Positions 47,944-59,363 of a stretch of DNA of 64,000 nt are shown here, piece after piece (the first letter of the stretch is position 1; each line of letters begins with the position of its first letter). Both the position numbers and the translations under genes were made by a program. This DNA is from Diadema setosum (Eukaryota > Echinodermata > Echinoidea > Diadematoida > Diadematidae): NCBI GenBank assembly GCA_033980235.1, contig CM067077.1, positions 12,379,797-12,443,796 on the forward strand. The letters are read 5' to 3'. The notes under the pieces were generated by a model, which was not told the origin of the DNA, ran no database searches, and saw nothing but the letters and a program-made list of their open reading frames with translations.

Positions 47944-48728
47944 TGAAAAAGGTAGCCTAGTAATCGACTGGAATTTACGGTGAGCCCCGAAAAATATTGA
48001 ATTCAAAATCTAACGGTCAATAAAAATGTACTCAAAATTTTACCTTCCACTTTCATTACTTTATGGGAGTTTCTAAAATGATACTCTCTTCAACATACCA
48101 CTGTATTTATAGAACTCTTCATTTAAGGCATGCAAATGGGATTCCCTACCTTTAAGTTTCTATCGCTAAAAATAGATACAGGATAATTTTAGGGTGTCAA
48201 TGTCTTGGACACCCGATCATCATACCCCCTGGAGCACGCGTACGTGTACGCGTATTCAAGAGAGCATCCAAGTCTTGGCACTCTTTAATTGCCCTTGCTT
48301 GGTGGTCGGATGAGAGCTCTCATACGCGTACTGATCAAGAGTGTAACCATACATCAGAACCAACCCATGGGACTAAACTGATACGTGATGATGAAAGGAC
48401 GTTACAATTTCCCGCATCATAAAACAACAAAATTCCAGCAACTTGGTGAAAACTATGTGATTTCTGTCGCATTGAAAACCATTGCGACTCTATTTCTTTT
48501 TCCAGCTCACGATTGCTCTTTTTTTTCACTAGATTCTAACGTTAGACTAGTAACAAAGGAGTAATAACGTTAACACTGTCATAGCCATAAATAGGGGACT
48601 ACTCTGGAAATAGGCCCCACCACTGCGTGTGTCCGTACTTGTTTATACGACGGCTCGCCTGTTTAATAGATGCATCTAATGTACATGAATGTTCTTTAAA
48701 AAAAGAGTGGTTTTCAGTGATCACTTAC
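47944..48728. other. Gene-free stretch
   Basis: No transposon ends seen. Contains a small palindromic patch of ACGCGTACGTGTACGCGT (48236). Could be first-intron sequence of the candidate minus-strand gene. Confidence 0.3.
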
Positions 48729-48742
48729 CCCACATCTTCCAT
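48729..48742 (-). CDS. Candidate first coding exon of a minus-strand gene
   Basis: On the minus strand, ATGGAAGATGTGGG is followed at once by a consensus donor GTAAGT (48728-48723). A CpG-rich patch (48838-48890, GCGCGCGCG words) lies upstream, as expected of a promoter. It would encode MEDV plus two bases. The call rests on splice and promoter features alone. Confidence 0.2.
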
Positions 48743-48837
48743 GATCAGTACAATTTGCAAAGTCTCGCGATTCCATGTTGTTCTTTCCTGATCTTCTTCT
48801 GGGTGCAAGTGTTTTGGTACTGTCGCGACATTATCAT

Positions 48838-48890
48838 GCAAAGGCGCGCGCGCGCGGGGAGGCGTACGTAGCGCGCGAGCGGCCGAAAAG
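48838..48890 (-). promoter_or_regulatory. CpG-rich patch, possible promoter
   Basis: Dense CG dinucleotides (GGCGCGCGCGCGCGGG and GTAGCGCGCGAGCGGCC) in an AT-rich neighbourhood, about 100 bases upstream of the candidate minus-strand start codon. No TATA box recognised. Confidence 0.25.
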
Positions 48891-49264
48891 CCGATCGAAT
48901 GTGAACGGTGCGTAAGGATCAAAAAGTGCAATTTCGAGGGGCTGTTTTTCAATTAAGTGCATGTTTAATGAACAACTCTGAAGTATATTTGATGATACCA
49001 GTACCAGAATGTATAGAAAAGATATATTTGTTGCTGACACCTTTGTAATGAAGATATACAGTTTCCTCTTTCCACAAAAAGCCAAAAACTGAAAGTCTCC
49101 TTTATGTCGCTTTATAACCCCTACAGATATACACGATGAAAACAACTAACCTATCCTGTCTTCCACCTTTAAATTATGATACATGACCGAGTGGTAATGC
49201 AGAATAAGGTTGGTTCCCTCTAAACAAAAAAGAGTGCAAAAGACGCCAATATCATTTCAGTAAG

Positions 49265-49376
49265 ATGGTACAAGTTGTGCAATCATTAAGGAGACAGCAA
49301 ATTGTCTCCTTTGAGAAACTGTCTCCTTAATATACACATTATAACCCCCATTTGTCTCCCTAATGTGGGCTACAGG

Positions 49377-49415
<39 letters not shown>
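49265..49415. repeat. GTCTCC-containing segment and (TA)n run
   Basis: Four copies of GTCTCC or its inverse, three followed by CTTAA, CTTTG or CTAA (49281-49360), then (TA)n at 49378-49414. The motif matches the satellite monomer at 19.6-29.9 kb. Confidence 0.5.
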
Positions 49416-49418
<3 letters not shown>

Positions 49419-49437
49419 GGATTGTTTTCTTTAAGAC

Positions 49438-49600
49438 TAAGTTCAAGTTTAAATTGTTTTATTTCATCTCAAAGAAATCGGGGATACAATGACATGCTTG
49501 GGTATACTGTCACAATATCATATACAACAGGTTAGTGTACGATTCACAATGACGCCATTGTCATTTTTTCTGTGCCAGTGAGTTAAAATATTCGTACAGT
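49438..49600 (-). mobile_element. Retrotransposon 3' tail fragment
   Basis: AAGTTCAAGTTTAAATTG at the left resembles the 3' tails of the CR1-like copies at 14866 and 20473 (short TTGAAC/AATCA repeats after AATAAA-type sequence on the minus strand). No coding part left. Confidence 0.35.
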
Positions 49601-50566
49601 GTATAGGTAGGTTGTTACCCTTGCTAAATTTAGGCAAAGACCATGATTATTTTTTTTTTATTATACATGTATACAATTGTATACACAAATATATATGCGT
49701 ACGCAAGTGTAAATTGGGGATGGAAAACCTTACAAAAAGCACATTCGTGTAAAAAAAGTGAATTTGCATTGTAAAAAAGGGTTGTCTCTATAAATGAATG
49801 AATGATAAAGAAGGTTTTTTACTTTGTTGCAGCAATACTAGTTTGCAATGCATATATTCCGTTTGTATTATACTTTTAGTGTTAGTGGTAATGAATACGA
49901 ATACAATTGAAAAAAAAAAAGAGTGTGTGTGTGCGTGTGTGTGAACATCCTGTACCACGCTGTAATGATTGTACATGTATCAGTAGTTGCACATATAGAA
50001 TGCAGTTGCAACGGTAGAACGTGACGAGTCGAAGAGGGCGTCGCTCCAGTTTGAAGGAAATCTGACAAGGAATAATTATATAAGTATATTGTATATACAC
50101 AGTGTATTAATGTCGAGAAAGGAAGGCACCTCAGCTAATGCGATTATGCCAGCTTACTCGTAACTCTTCCTTTTGTTTGTGCGCCAGAAAATAGCATGAA
50201 CATATTTATATATATATTTTTTTTTTCTGCCGATGATTATCAGGGCAAACCTCTATCCCGCTTTAAAAAAAAAAAAAAGGAAAAAAAATTACCGTTGGCG
50301 GGATATTGCGACACGACCAAACTAATTGTTTTCAAGTTACTAGTGTGATTGAGTTCAATAAAAAGCATTGCAGAGAAACATGCAAGGTATGTTCACTTTG
50401 GGGGAAGGTGTATTCCAGTATATTTTTGATGATCATAAATTAGTACCTAACAGCAATGATTGACAGATGATGTCACTTAGAAGGATTTTTGTCCAATCCT
50501 TTGATCTATCCAAGATCACTGAAGATAATGTGATTGAGGAAAATAGGACAATACTTGTACGCGTAT
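49601..50566. other. Gene-free stretch
   Basis: Contains a short (TG)n run at 49921-49942. No gene or transposon end recognised. Confidence 0.35.
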
Positions 50567-50571
50567 ATCAT

Positions 50572-51024
50572 TTAGCGAGTTGTATTTGCTGATTGTGTAA
50601 TGGAAGCAACACCTACTCACTAATTAATTAAGGTCGGATACACTATAGGAAATGAAGACAACGAGCCACTCCGAGCGTACATTGTAGATTGGATGGTTTA
50701 TTAGAGGCTCTGCACCAAGTTGTGGGAGCCAGTCACTGATGTGACAACGGTGAAATTGTGATACACTCTGCATTTTTACACAAAGAGCAGTCGGTATTTA
50801 TACATGTACAGGAGGTGACTCACCTCTCTGCTATGAGACAGTGAAACAAACAAGTGGTCAGTGTTGTCAAGCGGTTACCTTGGAATTGTTTTGAAGAGAA
50901 CCAGAGGGGAGGATAAATGACCCAGGGAGAGAGGAGGAGAGAGAGTGGGGAAAGACGGAGAAATCGGAGCGGAGAGAGAGAGATTGTGGAGGAGAGAGAA
51001 ACAGAGAAAAGTTGAGCTGCTACA
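50572..51024 (-). repeat. 3' LTR of the non-autonomous element
   Basis: 453 bp. Contains TATAAATACC on the minus strand (about 50796-50805), a likely TATA box, and a purine-rich GAGAGAG region. It differs from the other LTR by a few substitutions and one short indel near 50690. Confidence 0.85.
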
Positions 51025-51044
51025 GTAGCTCCCCCCTAGTGAGC
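51025..51044 (-). promoter_or_regulatory. Polypurine tract
   Basis: Minus strand CACTAGGGGGGAGCTAC directly before the 3' LTR. This is the expected primer site for plus-strand DNA synthesis. Confidence 0.7.
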
Positions 51045-52884
51045 GTCTCGAAAGGTGGGAGAGAGAGATGGGAACGATAGAAAATGTAAAAGTATGCAGC
51101 GAGGCTAGAGCACATGTAGAAATTATAAAATGTACTGAATGGTTTGGAAAACGTACATGCGAACATTCGTTATGTCAAATTTCGTGAACCGTTGTACGGC
51201 ATGAAACGCGCTATGTAATCGTATACATGACAATGCCAAAGTGAACGTGGTTCGAGAAATGCGAACGGAACAAATGTCAATTATGCTGATCGTTTCAAAG
51301 CAGTGAACTTATCGAATTGTATTGTGTCATGTACAATTAAAATACATGGGATTTAGTAACGTATGAACAATTGGAATTGGCACACTAAATAATTCTGTCA
51401 ATTTACATGTTTTCGTTTCAAGATGACGAAACAAAAATAATCACTGGCAGTTTGACGCGTGTCGTTGCAGGCAGTGTTTATAAACCGTGTTATCGCATAT
51501 TGAAAAGTAACATAGAAATTAAGAGAATTGAAGCATGATCAGAGTACAATTGAAATGTGCAAAGTGATGCTGACTTGACAGACATGATATAGTAATTATG
51601 ATTCAAACGGTGAAATGAGTGTCCAACACAAATGTCCTGAATATGACTGAGTCTTTTTATCGCTTGCGATTATAACGTGCTCGGGTAAAGTCCGGCCATC
51701 GCGGTTGACGAAGACTAACTGTAGCCAATTTATAAAAGGACGCGGTGTGGACGACGAGATTCAGGATGATCGCTGGTCGATGTCGATGTCAGATTGTCAG
51801 CTATCAACGGTCTCTCGACAGGACAGTGAGTCGCCTGGAGATGTCGTGTTGATAGTTGGCAAGCGCGAGATATGGCCAGCGGCAGCAGCGAGTCGTGCCG
51901 GTAGAAGCCGATGCGCGATGTGTTCGAGGTCGAGCCAAAGTTAGGCGGAGGGCGATCGAGAGTTCGTGGCGGTCGTTGCGGCAACGTCGAGTCGTATCGT
52001 GGCGTTGCGAGAGTGGAGCGATTCGTATCGCGGTGTGTCGTATCGTGTCGAAGCGACAGCTGTTGAGCAATTCGTATCATATCGTGTCGAGAGTTCGAGC
52101 GATTCGAATGGCGTTGTGCGGTTGAAGGCGGGTCGATGCTGGCAGGTGTCGGTGTCAGTGCGGCGATGAGGCGGTCGTGGATGTCGATCGTGCCTGCCTG
52201 CCGAAGGAACCGTCGAGGCATGCGGCGGGTGAAGTAGACGGCGGCCGGGCGGCATCGTGGCGGGCAAAAACATGCAGCGTGCTCGTTGTGATGGCGTGTT
52301 CGAAGATGATTGGCATTGGCATGGCGGGCGATGTCGTCGTCGACTGCGTTGTGACGTACAAAAAATGAGCGTAAGTGGCGGCGTAAGTGGCGGGGTTGAA
52401 ATCGTCGAATAGTTGTTAGTGCATCATGGGCACAACGAATGTCCCTGGCAGTAAGCGTAACATGGTTCAGAGAACCAGTTGAGTCGGGGAGTAGGTCATG
52501 ACTAGAGAAGCGTGGTTGAAATGTCGATAGGTGTGTCGATGAAATGCGTGCACGAGATCGAGGGAAAGTCCTTTAGGTGAATGAATTGATGGAGTGGCCG
52601 CGGGCTGGTCGAGTGCATGTCGTGATGTGGCAGCAGGCCGGTGACGAGAAAAAGGAGCGATCCCGTTGATGCAAAGTTGAGTTGTGCATGTCGCAAGGTA
52701 GATGACAGAGATGCAGAAAATTGGCTCCGAGAAAGGGGAGATGGACTTAGGAAAGTTGGGTCAGATGAGGTCCAACATCCATCTCAAGGTGCAGAGAGGC
52801 AGTAGTGTCGGCAGCCATTGTTGATGCAAGCTCGGGCGTGGTTGGAGTTGATGTCGTGTCAGTCATGATTGCTGCGTTGTTGTT

Positions 52885-52902
52885 CGTAATACGGGGTCAC
52901 CA
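52885..52902 (-). promoter_or_regulatory. tRNA primer-binding site
   Basis: TGGTGACCCCGTATTACG on the minus strand, two bases inside the 5' LTR. The first ten bases match the 3' end expected of a tRNA-Trp-type primer (the class used by avian leukosis-type retroviruses). The rest diverges. Confidence 0.6.
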
Positions 52903-52904
52903 AT

Positions 52905-53351
52905 TTAGCGAGTTGTATGATGATGATTGTGTAGTGGAAGCAACACCTACTCACTAATTAATTAAGGTCGGATACACTATAGGAAATGAAGACAACGAGC
53001 CACTCCGAGCGTACATTGTAGGTTGGGTCAGAGGCTCTGCACCAAGTTGTGGGAGCCAGTTACTGATGTGACAACGGTGAAATTGTGATACACTCTGCAT
53101 TTTTACACAAAGAGCAGTCGGTATTTATACATGTACAGGAGGTGACTCACCTCTCTGCTATGAGACAGTGAAACAAACAAGTGGTCAGTGTTGTCAAGCG
53201 GTTACCTTGGAATTGTTTTGAAGAGAACCAGAGGGGAGGATAAATGACCCAGGGAGAGAGGAGGAGAGAGAGTGGGGAAAGACGGAGAAATCGGAGCGGA
53301 GAGAGAGAGATTGTGGAGGAGAGAGAAACAGAGAAAAGTTGAGCTGCTACA
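52905..53351 (-). repeat. 5' LTR of the non-autonomous element
   Basis: 447 bp, near-identical to the LTR at 50572-51024, which suggests a recent insertion. The TATAAATA box is also present here. Confidence 0.85.
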
Positions 53352-53356
53352 ATCAT

Positions 53357-54329
53357 ATAGCATACAATTAAGATATTCATTGGGCCACATGGATGGTGTT
53401 AAGCGAATCATGAATCCACACAATTAGTCAACATACATTTGCATTGCATAGTTTAACTAAAACGTTGTGTGGAATTGCACCTTGATATTACGGTTATAAA
53501 GACGAGTGTTTCTACTCACCGAGTGTTTCTACTCAAAACTTCCTCGTTCACTTTAAGCAGTAAATTCTCCATGACCACTTCAGTGTGAAAAAAAAAATAA
53601 CTCCTCTTCCTTTATTCTAAATATACACGTCCAGGAAATGCTTACACCACAATACATGTATGTATTTACCCATCACAAAACGAGGAAGTGACATTGCCTA
53701 TGACTTGCAAATTTGTTTTGAGTATGCTTCATCAATAAAAATCTTCGTATTAGGCTGCTGTGTATCAACGCTTCCTTGTTTGTATTCAGCTTGTGCCGTT
53801 AGGTCTGCCTTTTACGTTCCAAATTATGCCTACATAGAAACTTAAAAGATGAATTTTAAATTCCCCATAATTAAAACATCTTCACGGTCTTGTAGCTCAC
53901 AACCCACGTTAACTCAATCAATATGGGAGGTGCATAGTATCTTACTATATTTAGAAATGATGCATTGCAGATCACTCTCACTCAAAATATTATTATACAT
54001 TGTATTCTCCTGTCAACATCAGCGGCATTACGGTTAAATCCGCTATTAAAAATTCGCGGGAAATTGCCACCTCGTGGTGGCGGTTGGTATATCAGGACAA
54101 GAGTTTTTCAGAATTTGTGGCTAGTCCCCTAAGAAAATGTACAGTACTATACTATTTAAAATAATCAATCCTTTCCTCCTCGTAATCCATAATTACGAAG
54201 AGCCTCTCAGCACAAGGTGTATTTGTTTACTGCGCTATGATTCTGACTTACAAATACACGTTAATACTGTATACCGTAGTGGAAAATGCTGATAATGACA
54301 GCCTACCCTTCACTGAGGTATGATATTCG
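53357..54329. other. Gene-free stretch
   Basis: AT-rich sequence with no recognised repeat. The two short plus-strand frames at 53660 and 53849 have no splice or family support. Confidence 0.35.
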
Positions 54330-54655
54330 GTTACAGTTTGTTATTCCGAAGGTTCGTTAATCCGAAAATGAAACATTCCGAAATTTCGTTACGGATCCCA
54401 TTTCATTTTCGGATCAACGAACCTTCGGAATAACGAACCTTATTTCATTTTCGGATTAACGAACCTTCGGAAGAACGATCCCAATTTCATTTTCGGATAA
54501 AAAAGGCCTTCGGAATAGCGAACCTTATTTCATTTTCGGATTAACGAACCTTCGGAATAACGAATCTTCGGCATAACGACACAGGTGTTCGGATTAACGA
54601 ACCTTTTTTTTTTTTTTTTCATTTTCGGATTAACGAACCTTCGGAATAACGAACA
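54330..54655. repeat. Tandem 'TTCGGATTAACGAACC' minisatellite
   Basis: About six imperfect units of roughly 50 bp built from ATTTTCGGATTAACGAACC and TTCGGAATAACGAACC. A single related piece lies at 62833-62895, just after exon 2 of the downstream EPDR gene. Confidence 0.8.
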
Positions 54656-54829
54656 GCAGCACCCTGACATCCTGCCACACCAAAAGAGCTATAAATTATG
54701 CCACAGACACTTCTGCCGAGCAGACATTCTGTTAACCTGAGGAGATGTCCAAAGCTTCGAAACATCTGGCCTCCTAAGAAATCCATTGTTATCATTGATT
54801 CTATCACCTATGTAACAATGATAATAAGA

Positions 54830-54990
54830 GCAGGGGCGGATCCAGGGATTCTGTAAAGATGGGGCGCCTTTACAAAATTAAAGGGGGCGCATGCCCCCCA
54901 CTTTCTTCTTTTTATTTCTTTTGTTCTTAAAAAAAAAAATAAGGGGGGGGGGGACGCCCGGTGCACACCTGCCTGGATCCTCCACTGTGA
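54830..54990. mobile_element. Small element with GGATCCAGG/CCTGGATCC ends
   Basis: GGGGCGGATCCAGGGATT at the left, CCTGGATCCTCCACTG at the right, with a G-rich and an A-rich run between. A one-sided relative is at about 1240-1310 (CCCCTGGATCCACCACTG). Confidence 0.45.
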
Positions 54991-55337
54991 GAGAGTATAG
55001 TATCATTAATGGCAGTAGTACTAGGTCGTAGTATTACTAATCATAACAATAATAATTATACTAATAATGATGATCGTGATGAGATAATTATAATGATGAT
55101 AATAATATTAATAATTATAATAGTGATAAATGACAATGGCAGCAATAAACAATCTTTGGTATCGCATACCTTCAGTCAGTGTCAGTAATAATGATCAATG
55201 CGCTTGTCACGATTAAACCGTATCTATATGACAGGGTTAAAACGAATATGTTATTCTCACATTACCATTATGATCAGAAAGCTGTCAGTTTTAGGAGCTG
55301 TTAAGACAAGAGATAAAAATCTTTCTATTCATTACAG

Positions 55338-55561
55338 ATCACGCGTTGCTGCTTACACTCCTCTCTTCAACTGACATTATAGTGCTGGACTGTAACTTGC
55401 CCTTCGATATTGAGTCGCGTTTTTACTTTCGGTTGCAATTAGAGCCCGTCAACATAAGTTTGATATCGGAAAGCCTACACAAATCTCGAGGAGTCCTTCG
55501 TGTTCATGTAGTCCCGTGCTTCGAATTCCATTTGAAAAATTACTTTGACGCTATGACATAA
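55338..55561 (+). CDS. Candidate terminal coding exon, function unknown
   Basis: TTCTATTCATTACAG precedes an open frame that starts with two bases of a split codon, runs 73 further codons and stops at TAA 55559-55561. The sequence is not low-complexity and overlaps no repeat seen (for example LLSSTDIIVLDCNLPFDIES and GVLRVHVVPCFEFHL). It could be the last exon of a gene whose earlier exons are not recognised, or chance. It does not resemble the EPDR exons. Confidence 0.3.
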
Positions 55562-56086
55562 AGAGGATACACTTTGTACCTTGCACGACGGGCCAGTTTC
55601 AGTTTTTGTTGACCGACAACAGAGACATGTCTGTATCATGCGTGTGTATTAATGCTATTTCGATACCTCACTTCAGCGCATGCCCACTGTAGTGTTGTCA
55701 GTGTGTTTGCAATAATTCTATAAATCTAATAACGATAAAAATTTGCCTGCATAATTGACCCAGCGCCACATCGGAACGTGACGGAGGAGAACCAGCAAAT
55801 CCTTTCAAGTCCTCTGCAATTAGTTCTCATTCGCTGGCGGAAGCAGATAGGTGAGTGGAAGGAAAGATTTTTATTCATCATGCTTCTTAGTATATAGGCT
55901 ACTCTCTGGTTATCATCAAGAAAATTGAAAGGACGACAAAACTCTGTCGTGATTTGTATCATTTCAATACAGAATAAAGCATAGTCGACCAGCTTCTTGC
56001 ATAATATACCACCTTTATCATTGACATGATCGGTGGAGGATGAAGTGGGGGGGGGGGGGGGATGAAGTAGCTGAAAGCGGCTCTTA
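55562..56086. other. Gene-free stretch
   Basis: Contains a poly-G run at 56047-56060 and nothing else recognised. Confidence 0.35.
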
Positions 56087-56445
56087 AAGGGGAAGGCTAG
56101 TAACTGATCAGTGGGAATCAGTGGAAATGATGGGAGATGATTGTTCCAATCCTTATGGGATTCATTCAAGAGTTCATTGTATATCTATTGTTGTGTGAAA
56201 ATGATTTGCTTCAGAATGGTCTCATATTCAAGTAATGTGCAGTTTAATGCTTCCAGGTTAGCGTCCCTGGTCAGTGACGGAGCATTAATCTGCACATTAC
56301 TTGAATATGAGACCGTTCTGAAGCAAATCATTTTCACACAACAATAGATATACAATGAACTCTTGAATGAATCCCATAAGGATTGGAACAATCACCTCCA
56401 AGCATTTCCACTGATTCCCACTGATCAGTTACTAGCCTTCCCCTT
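56087..56445. mobile_element. 359-bp foldback element, 'AAGGGGAAGGCTAGTAACTG' family (copy 2)
   Basis: Nearly all of it folds into one hairpin of about 170-bp arms. TA on both sides. Centre near 56270 (CGTCCCTGGTCAGTGACGG). Mirror-image frames at 56141 and 56185 are caused by the symmetry. Confidence 0.8.
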
Positions 56446-57144
56446 TAAAGTAATACATGTACAAGTTATTACTGCATCAAGAAAACAATGTGCATTTCTT
56501 GTTGACCTGAAAAAGACCATAAGGAATATCAGGTAACAATCAGGGCTGGTGAGAGAGAATTCCACATTCTGTCTGTTCTTCGGAATGGGATGTATAGAAG
56601 AAGAAAGACGGGGCTATAGGTGTTCGACTTTGGAACATGGACAGAATGACGCTGGATTATACTCGCAGAAGATCGCGTTTTGCCTGATCATGAGATCAGA
56701 TTGTGTACAAATACGAGACGGGCGCACGGATCGGAACTTGAGACATGTAGTTCTGCCAGCCGATCAAGCTGCCTCAATGAAGGAGTACGATCAGGCGAAA
56801 CTACGTAACTATAGCAGTAACGTACTTCCGCCAGCTCAATGACGTCATTTTAACCCCAAAACCTTGATATTTGAGAATCTTATTCTAAAAATGACAAAGA
56901 ATTATAACATCATAATTATTTCAACATCTTAAGCATGATGTTATGAAAAACTCAAAAAGCCAAAAAACAAAAATGTCAAAAAATCGAGATACGTAGCTCT
57001 GTCAAATCACGGCCGCGACGGGGCCGCGGGTTTGCAGTGTACGTAACCATGGTAACAAGACTAGCTGAAGCACACGTCCCTGGTATCACCATGTTCGTTT
57101 GTTTTTTCCTCTGTCTGAATTTCATGCAGCGAGACCCGATCGAG
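56446..57144 (+). other. 5' flank of ependymin-related gene 2
   Basis: No repeat recognised in 56450-57000. A GC-rich patch (GGCCGCGACGGGGCCGCGGG, 57012) lies about 130 bases upstream of the chosen start codon. No clear TATA box. The plus-strand frame at 56549-56842 has no support. Confidence 0.3.
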
Positions 57145-57238
57145 ATGCACTTGATTGCCTTTCTGGTTGCGGCAGCTGTAGCGGTGGTCAACGCCCAGAA
57201 ACCGTGCTGTGCCCCCGACAAATTCATGTCCGGAAGGA
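57145..57238 (+). CDS. Ependymin-related protein gene 2, exon 1 (signal peptide)
   Basis: Encodes MHLIAFLVAAAVAVVNA, a clean signal peptide with likely cleavage after VNA, followed by QKPCCAPDKFMSG. The 'CC-x-P' just after the signal peptide is the N-terminal hallmark of many invertebrate EPDRs. In-frame ATGs lie upstream (57037, 57094, 57124), but this one places the hydrophobic core at the usual distance from the N-terminus. Donor GTAAGT at 57239. The exon ends one base into a codon. Product: a secreted glycoprotein; EPDRs occur in echinoderm regeneration tissue and secreted chemosensory cocktails (family knowledge). Confidence 0.75.
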
Positions 57239-57270
57239 GTAAGTTTGTGCTACAGCGATTATAAGCATAA

Positions 57271-58447
57271 TATAGGTTTCCCCGCCCAATTTCATCAGAT
57301 TTGCATTCGAATTAACGAAAAGGCGATCAAATTTAAGCGATTTTGGTCACTGCTCTCCTTTCACGGTTCATTTTAATTCTTTGGGTATTCAATTTCACTT
57401 CATGTCATTCCTTTTAGATTTTATTTCATTCAATAATATTTAGAGAGAAATTCATTCAATTTCGCGCCAGCTGGATAAACGTTAAAATTCGTGCCTAATA
57501 GCAGCTTCAGTTTCATTTACATAGGAACACGACTTCGCACTTTGAACGTTCGAATTCAATCAACATACACGGCTTCTACTGTCGTGCGATTGGATGATAC
57601 AATATCATTTTCATTTCAAAGTCTCATTTAATTATCTTAATTGTATTGGATATATTTCTTTCCGGTCGACCTTTCTGTCACTTTCAATTCATCGCTAACA
57701 GTATGGATGTAACATTTAGGAAATAGCCTCAGAATTTTATATCTTAGGGGTCCTGTACGTCCAAATCCATATTGATCCATTTTGATTCCATTCCTTACTT
57801 CACCGTGTCCATATCACAAGTTGCCGCAGTCGGATCAGCTGTAGATAGACCTATTTCACCAAAGGGTTATATCGCCAGTTTTGCTTGTTATCAAGGTCGT
57901 GCTTCACCCACTAATTCTGTCCGTATTCGAGATGTTCACTCATGTAAATGTATAATATACATATAACCCCACTTTCCTTAACATATTATATTAAACCAGT
58001 ACTGTACAGTCCCTTTAAGGAAAGTGGGGTTATACGAGTTATTAGCTATATAGTATGAGTAAAAAACAAAAACAAAACACATTTCAAGGTATTTTAAGTT
58101 TGCATATTCAAACAGCTGAGCAACTACAAGGAATAAAAGCAACAACGAAAAAGACTGCCCATACTTAGTAATTGTTTGCCTAATCGTGAATTTGAATTCC
58201 TTAACGCTCTCCACGGCGGTGCTGATGCGAATTTGAATGCGTTACACTTGCATCTTTAATTTTGAGTGCCCTTTTTACATCCTTGTGTGAGAAACTCATG
58301 AAATCGCATGCTGATGAAATTAAATTTGAATGAACTAGTTACCTTTTCGAATGTCGATCTCGGCGATCATTCAAATTCACTCGAACTTGAATGACCGCAT
58401 AGTTAAATCAAATGCAAATCTGATGAAATTGGGCGGGAAAACCTATA
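57271..58447. mobile_element. 1.18-kb TIR element in intron 1
   Basis: TATAGGTTTCCCCGCCCAAT at the left recurs inverted at the right end, with about 37 bp of similarity, TAT(A) at both borders. It starts 33 bp after the exon 1 donor. It contains a shorter hairpin of AACCCCACTTTCCTTAA words (57964 and 58016). No transposase frame. Confidence 0.65.
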
Positions 58448-58520
58448 TTAGAGTAGTATTCTAGAACACACACGCACACGGACACACATTAACAATGACA
58501 TAAAACAAAGTCAATTCTGT

Positions 58521-58548
58521 TCTGTGTGTGTGTGTGTGTGTGTGTGCG
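58521..58548. repeat. (TG)n microsatellite
   Basis: Clean TG run in intron 1 of ependymin-related gene 2. Confidence 0.9.
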
Positions 58549-58718
58549 TTGTTGTTTTTTCTCCCTCTCTTTTCTCGCGGTAAGGAAGGGGAGGCAGGAT
58601 GGTTTTAGTTTTGACTTCGACGCAGATCGAGAACATAATCAGTGATGCTGTCATCAAGTACCATACTCTGTCAGAGTATTCAATTTCAGTTTCAATTTTC
58701 TCTATATTGATATTTTGT

Positions 58719-58763
58719 AAACAAACAAACAAACAAACAAACAAACAAACAAACAAACAAACA
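58719..58763. repeat. (CAAA)n microsatellite
   Basis: Clean run in intron 1. Confidence 0.9.
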
Positions 58764-58998
58764 CCCAATACATTATGATAACACAAAAACCTGAATATAC
58801 ACATAAAGTTTCTTAAGTCTCAAAAAGAGAAAAATATACGGTAAAAGTTGTACTTCAACTGTCGTGTTGATATTGTAGTCGTAAAATAACAGAGAAAGAG
58901 AGAAACCTGACGGAAACGCTATATGAAATCTTGACCACTTTACCTCTTGAGGGATATGTCTCTTGGCAATTTTTGTACATTTTCTTAAGAATGCATTT

Positions 58999-59074
58999 GA
59001 AAATAATAATAATAATAATAATAATAATAGTAATAATAATAATGATAATAATAATATGATGATGACAATAATAA

Positions 59075-59133
<59 letters not shown>

Positions 59134-59194
59134 TAATAATAATATGATGATGACAATAATAACATAATAACAATAATGATAACAACAATAATAA
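58999..59194. repeat. (AAT)n microsatellite, partly duplicated
   Basis: Long AAT tract with GATGATGACAATAATA interruptions occurring twice (59056 and 59142), so a segment has been duplicated. The Tyr- and Ile-rich frames here are artefacts. Confidence 0.9.
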
Positions 59195-59363
59195 TGTCCA
59201 TCAGATTTTCTGGCGTTCATCTAGGCAACTCTTTGTGTCTTTGCCATTTGGTCGATTCAAATCATTATGCAATCCGGATTTTAGAGCGTCACTGTATAGA
59301 CAAAGCACACATGAGTTTATTAGAATATCATGGCTTCTTAACCATTGTTTCTTCTCTGTCTTA

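Larger units (their letters stand above)
50572..53351 (-). mobile_element. Non-autonomous LTR retrotransposon, 2.78 kb, structurally complete
   Basis: Two near-identical direct repeats (50572-51024 and 52905-53351) are flanked by a 5-bp duplication ATCAT (50567-50571 and 53352-53356). On the minus strand the LTR begins TGTAGCAGCTC and ends CTCGCTAA. Two bases after the 5' LTR comes the primer-binding site TGGTGACCCCGTATTACG, and just before the 3' LTR lies the polypurine tract AGGGGGGAG. The internal region (51025-52904) is only 1.9 kb and has no gag, protease, RT or integrase motifs. It is a TRIM/LARD-like element that needs proteins from another element. Confidence 0.85.

Noticed and set aside
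51730..52361. Overlapping long frames as gag or a cellular gene
   Set aside because: No zinc knuckle, capsid, protease or other motif. Open in several frames because the GC-rich interior has few stop codons.
57037..57144. Upstream ATG as start of ependymin-related gene 2
   Set aside because: It would put about 36 extra residues before the signal peptide. The ATG at 57145 gives a standard secretory N-terminus.
58773..59220. Long Tyr/Ile/Leu-rich frames
   Set aside because: Direct translation of the (AAT)n microsatellite.
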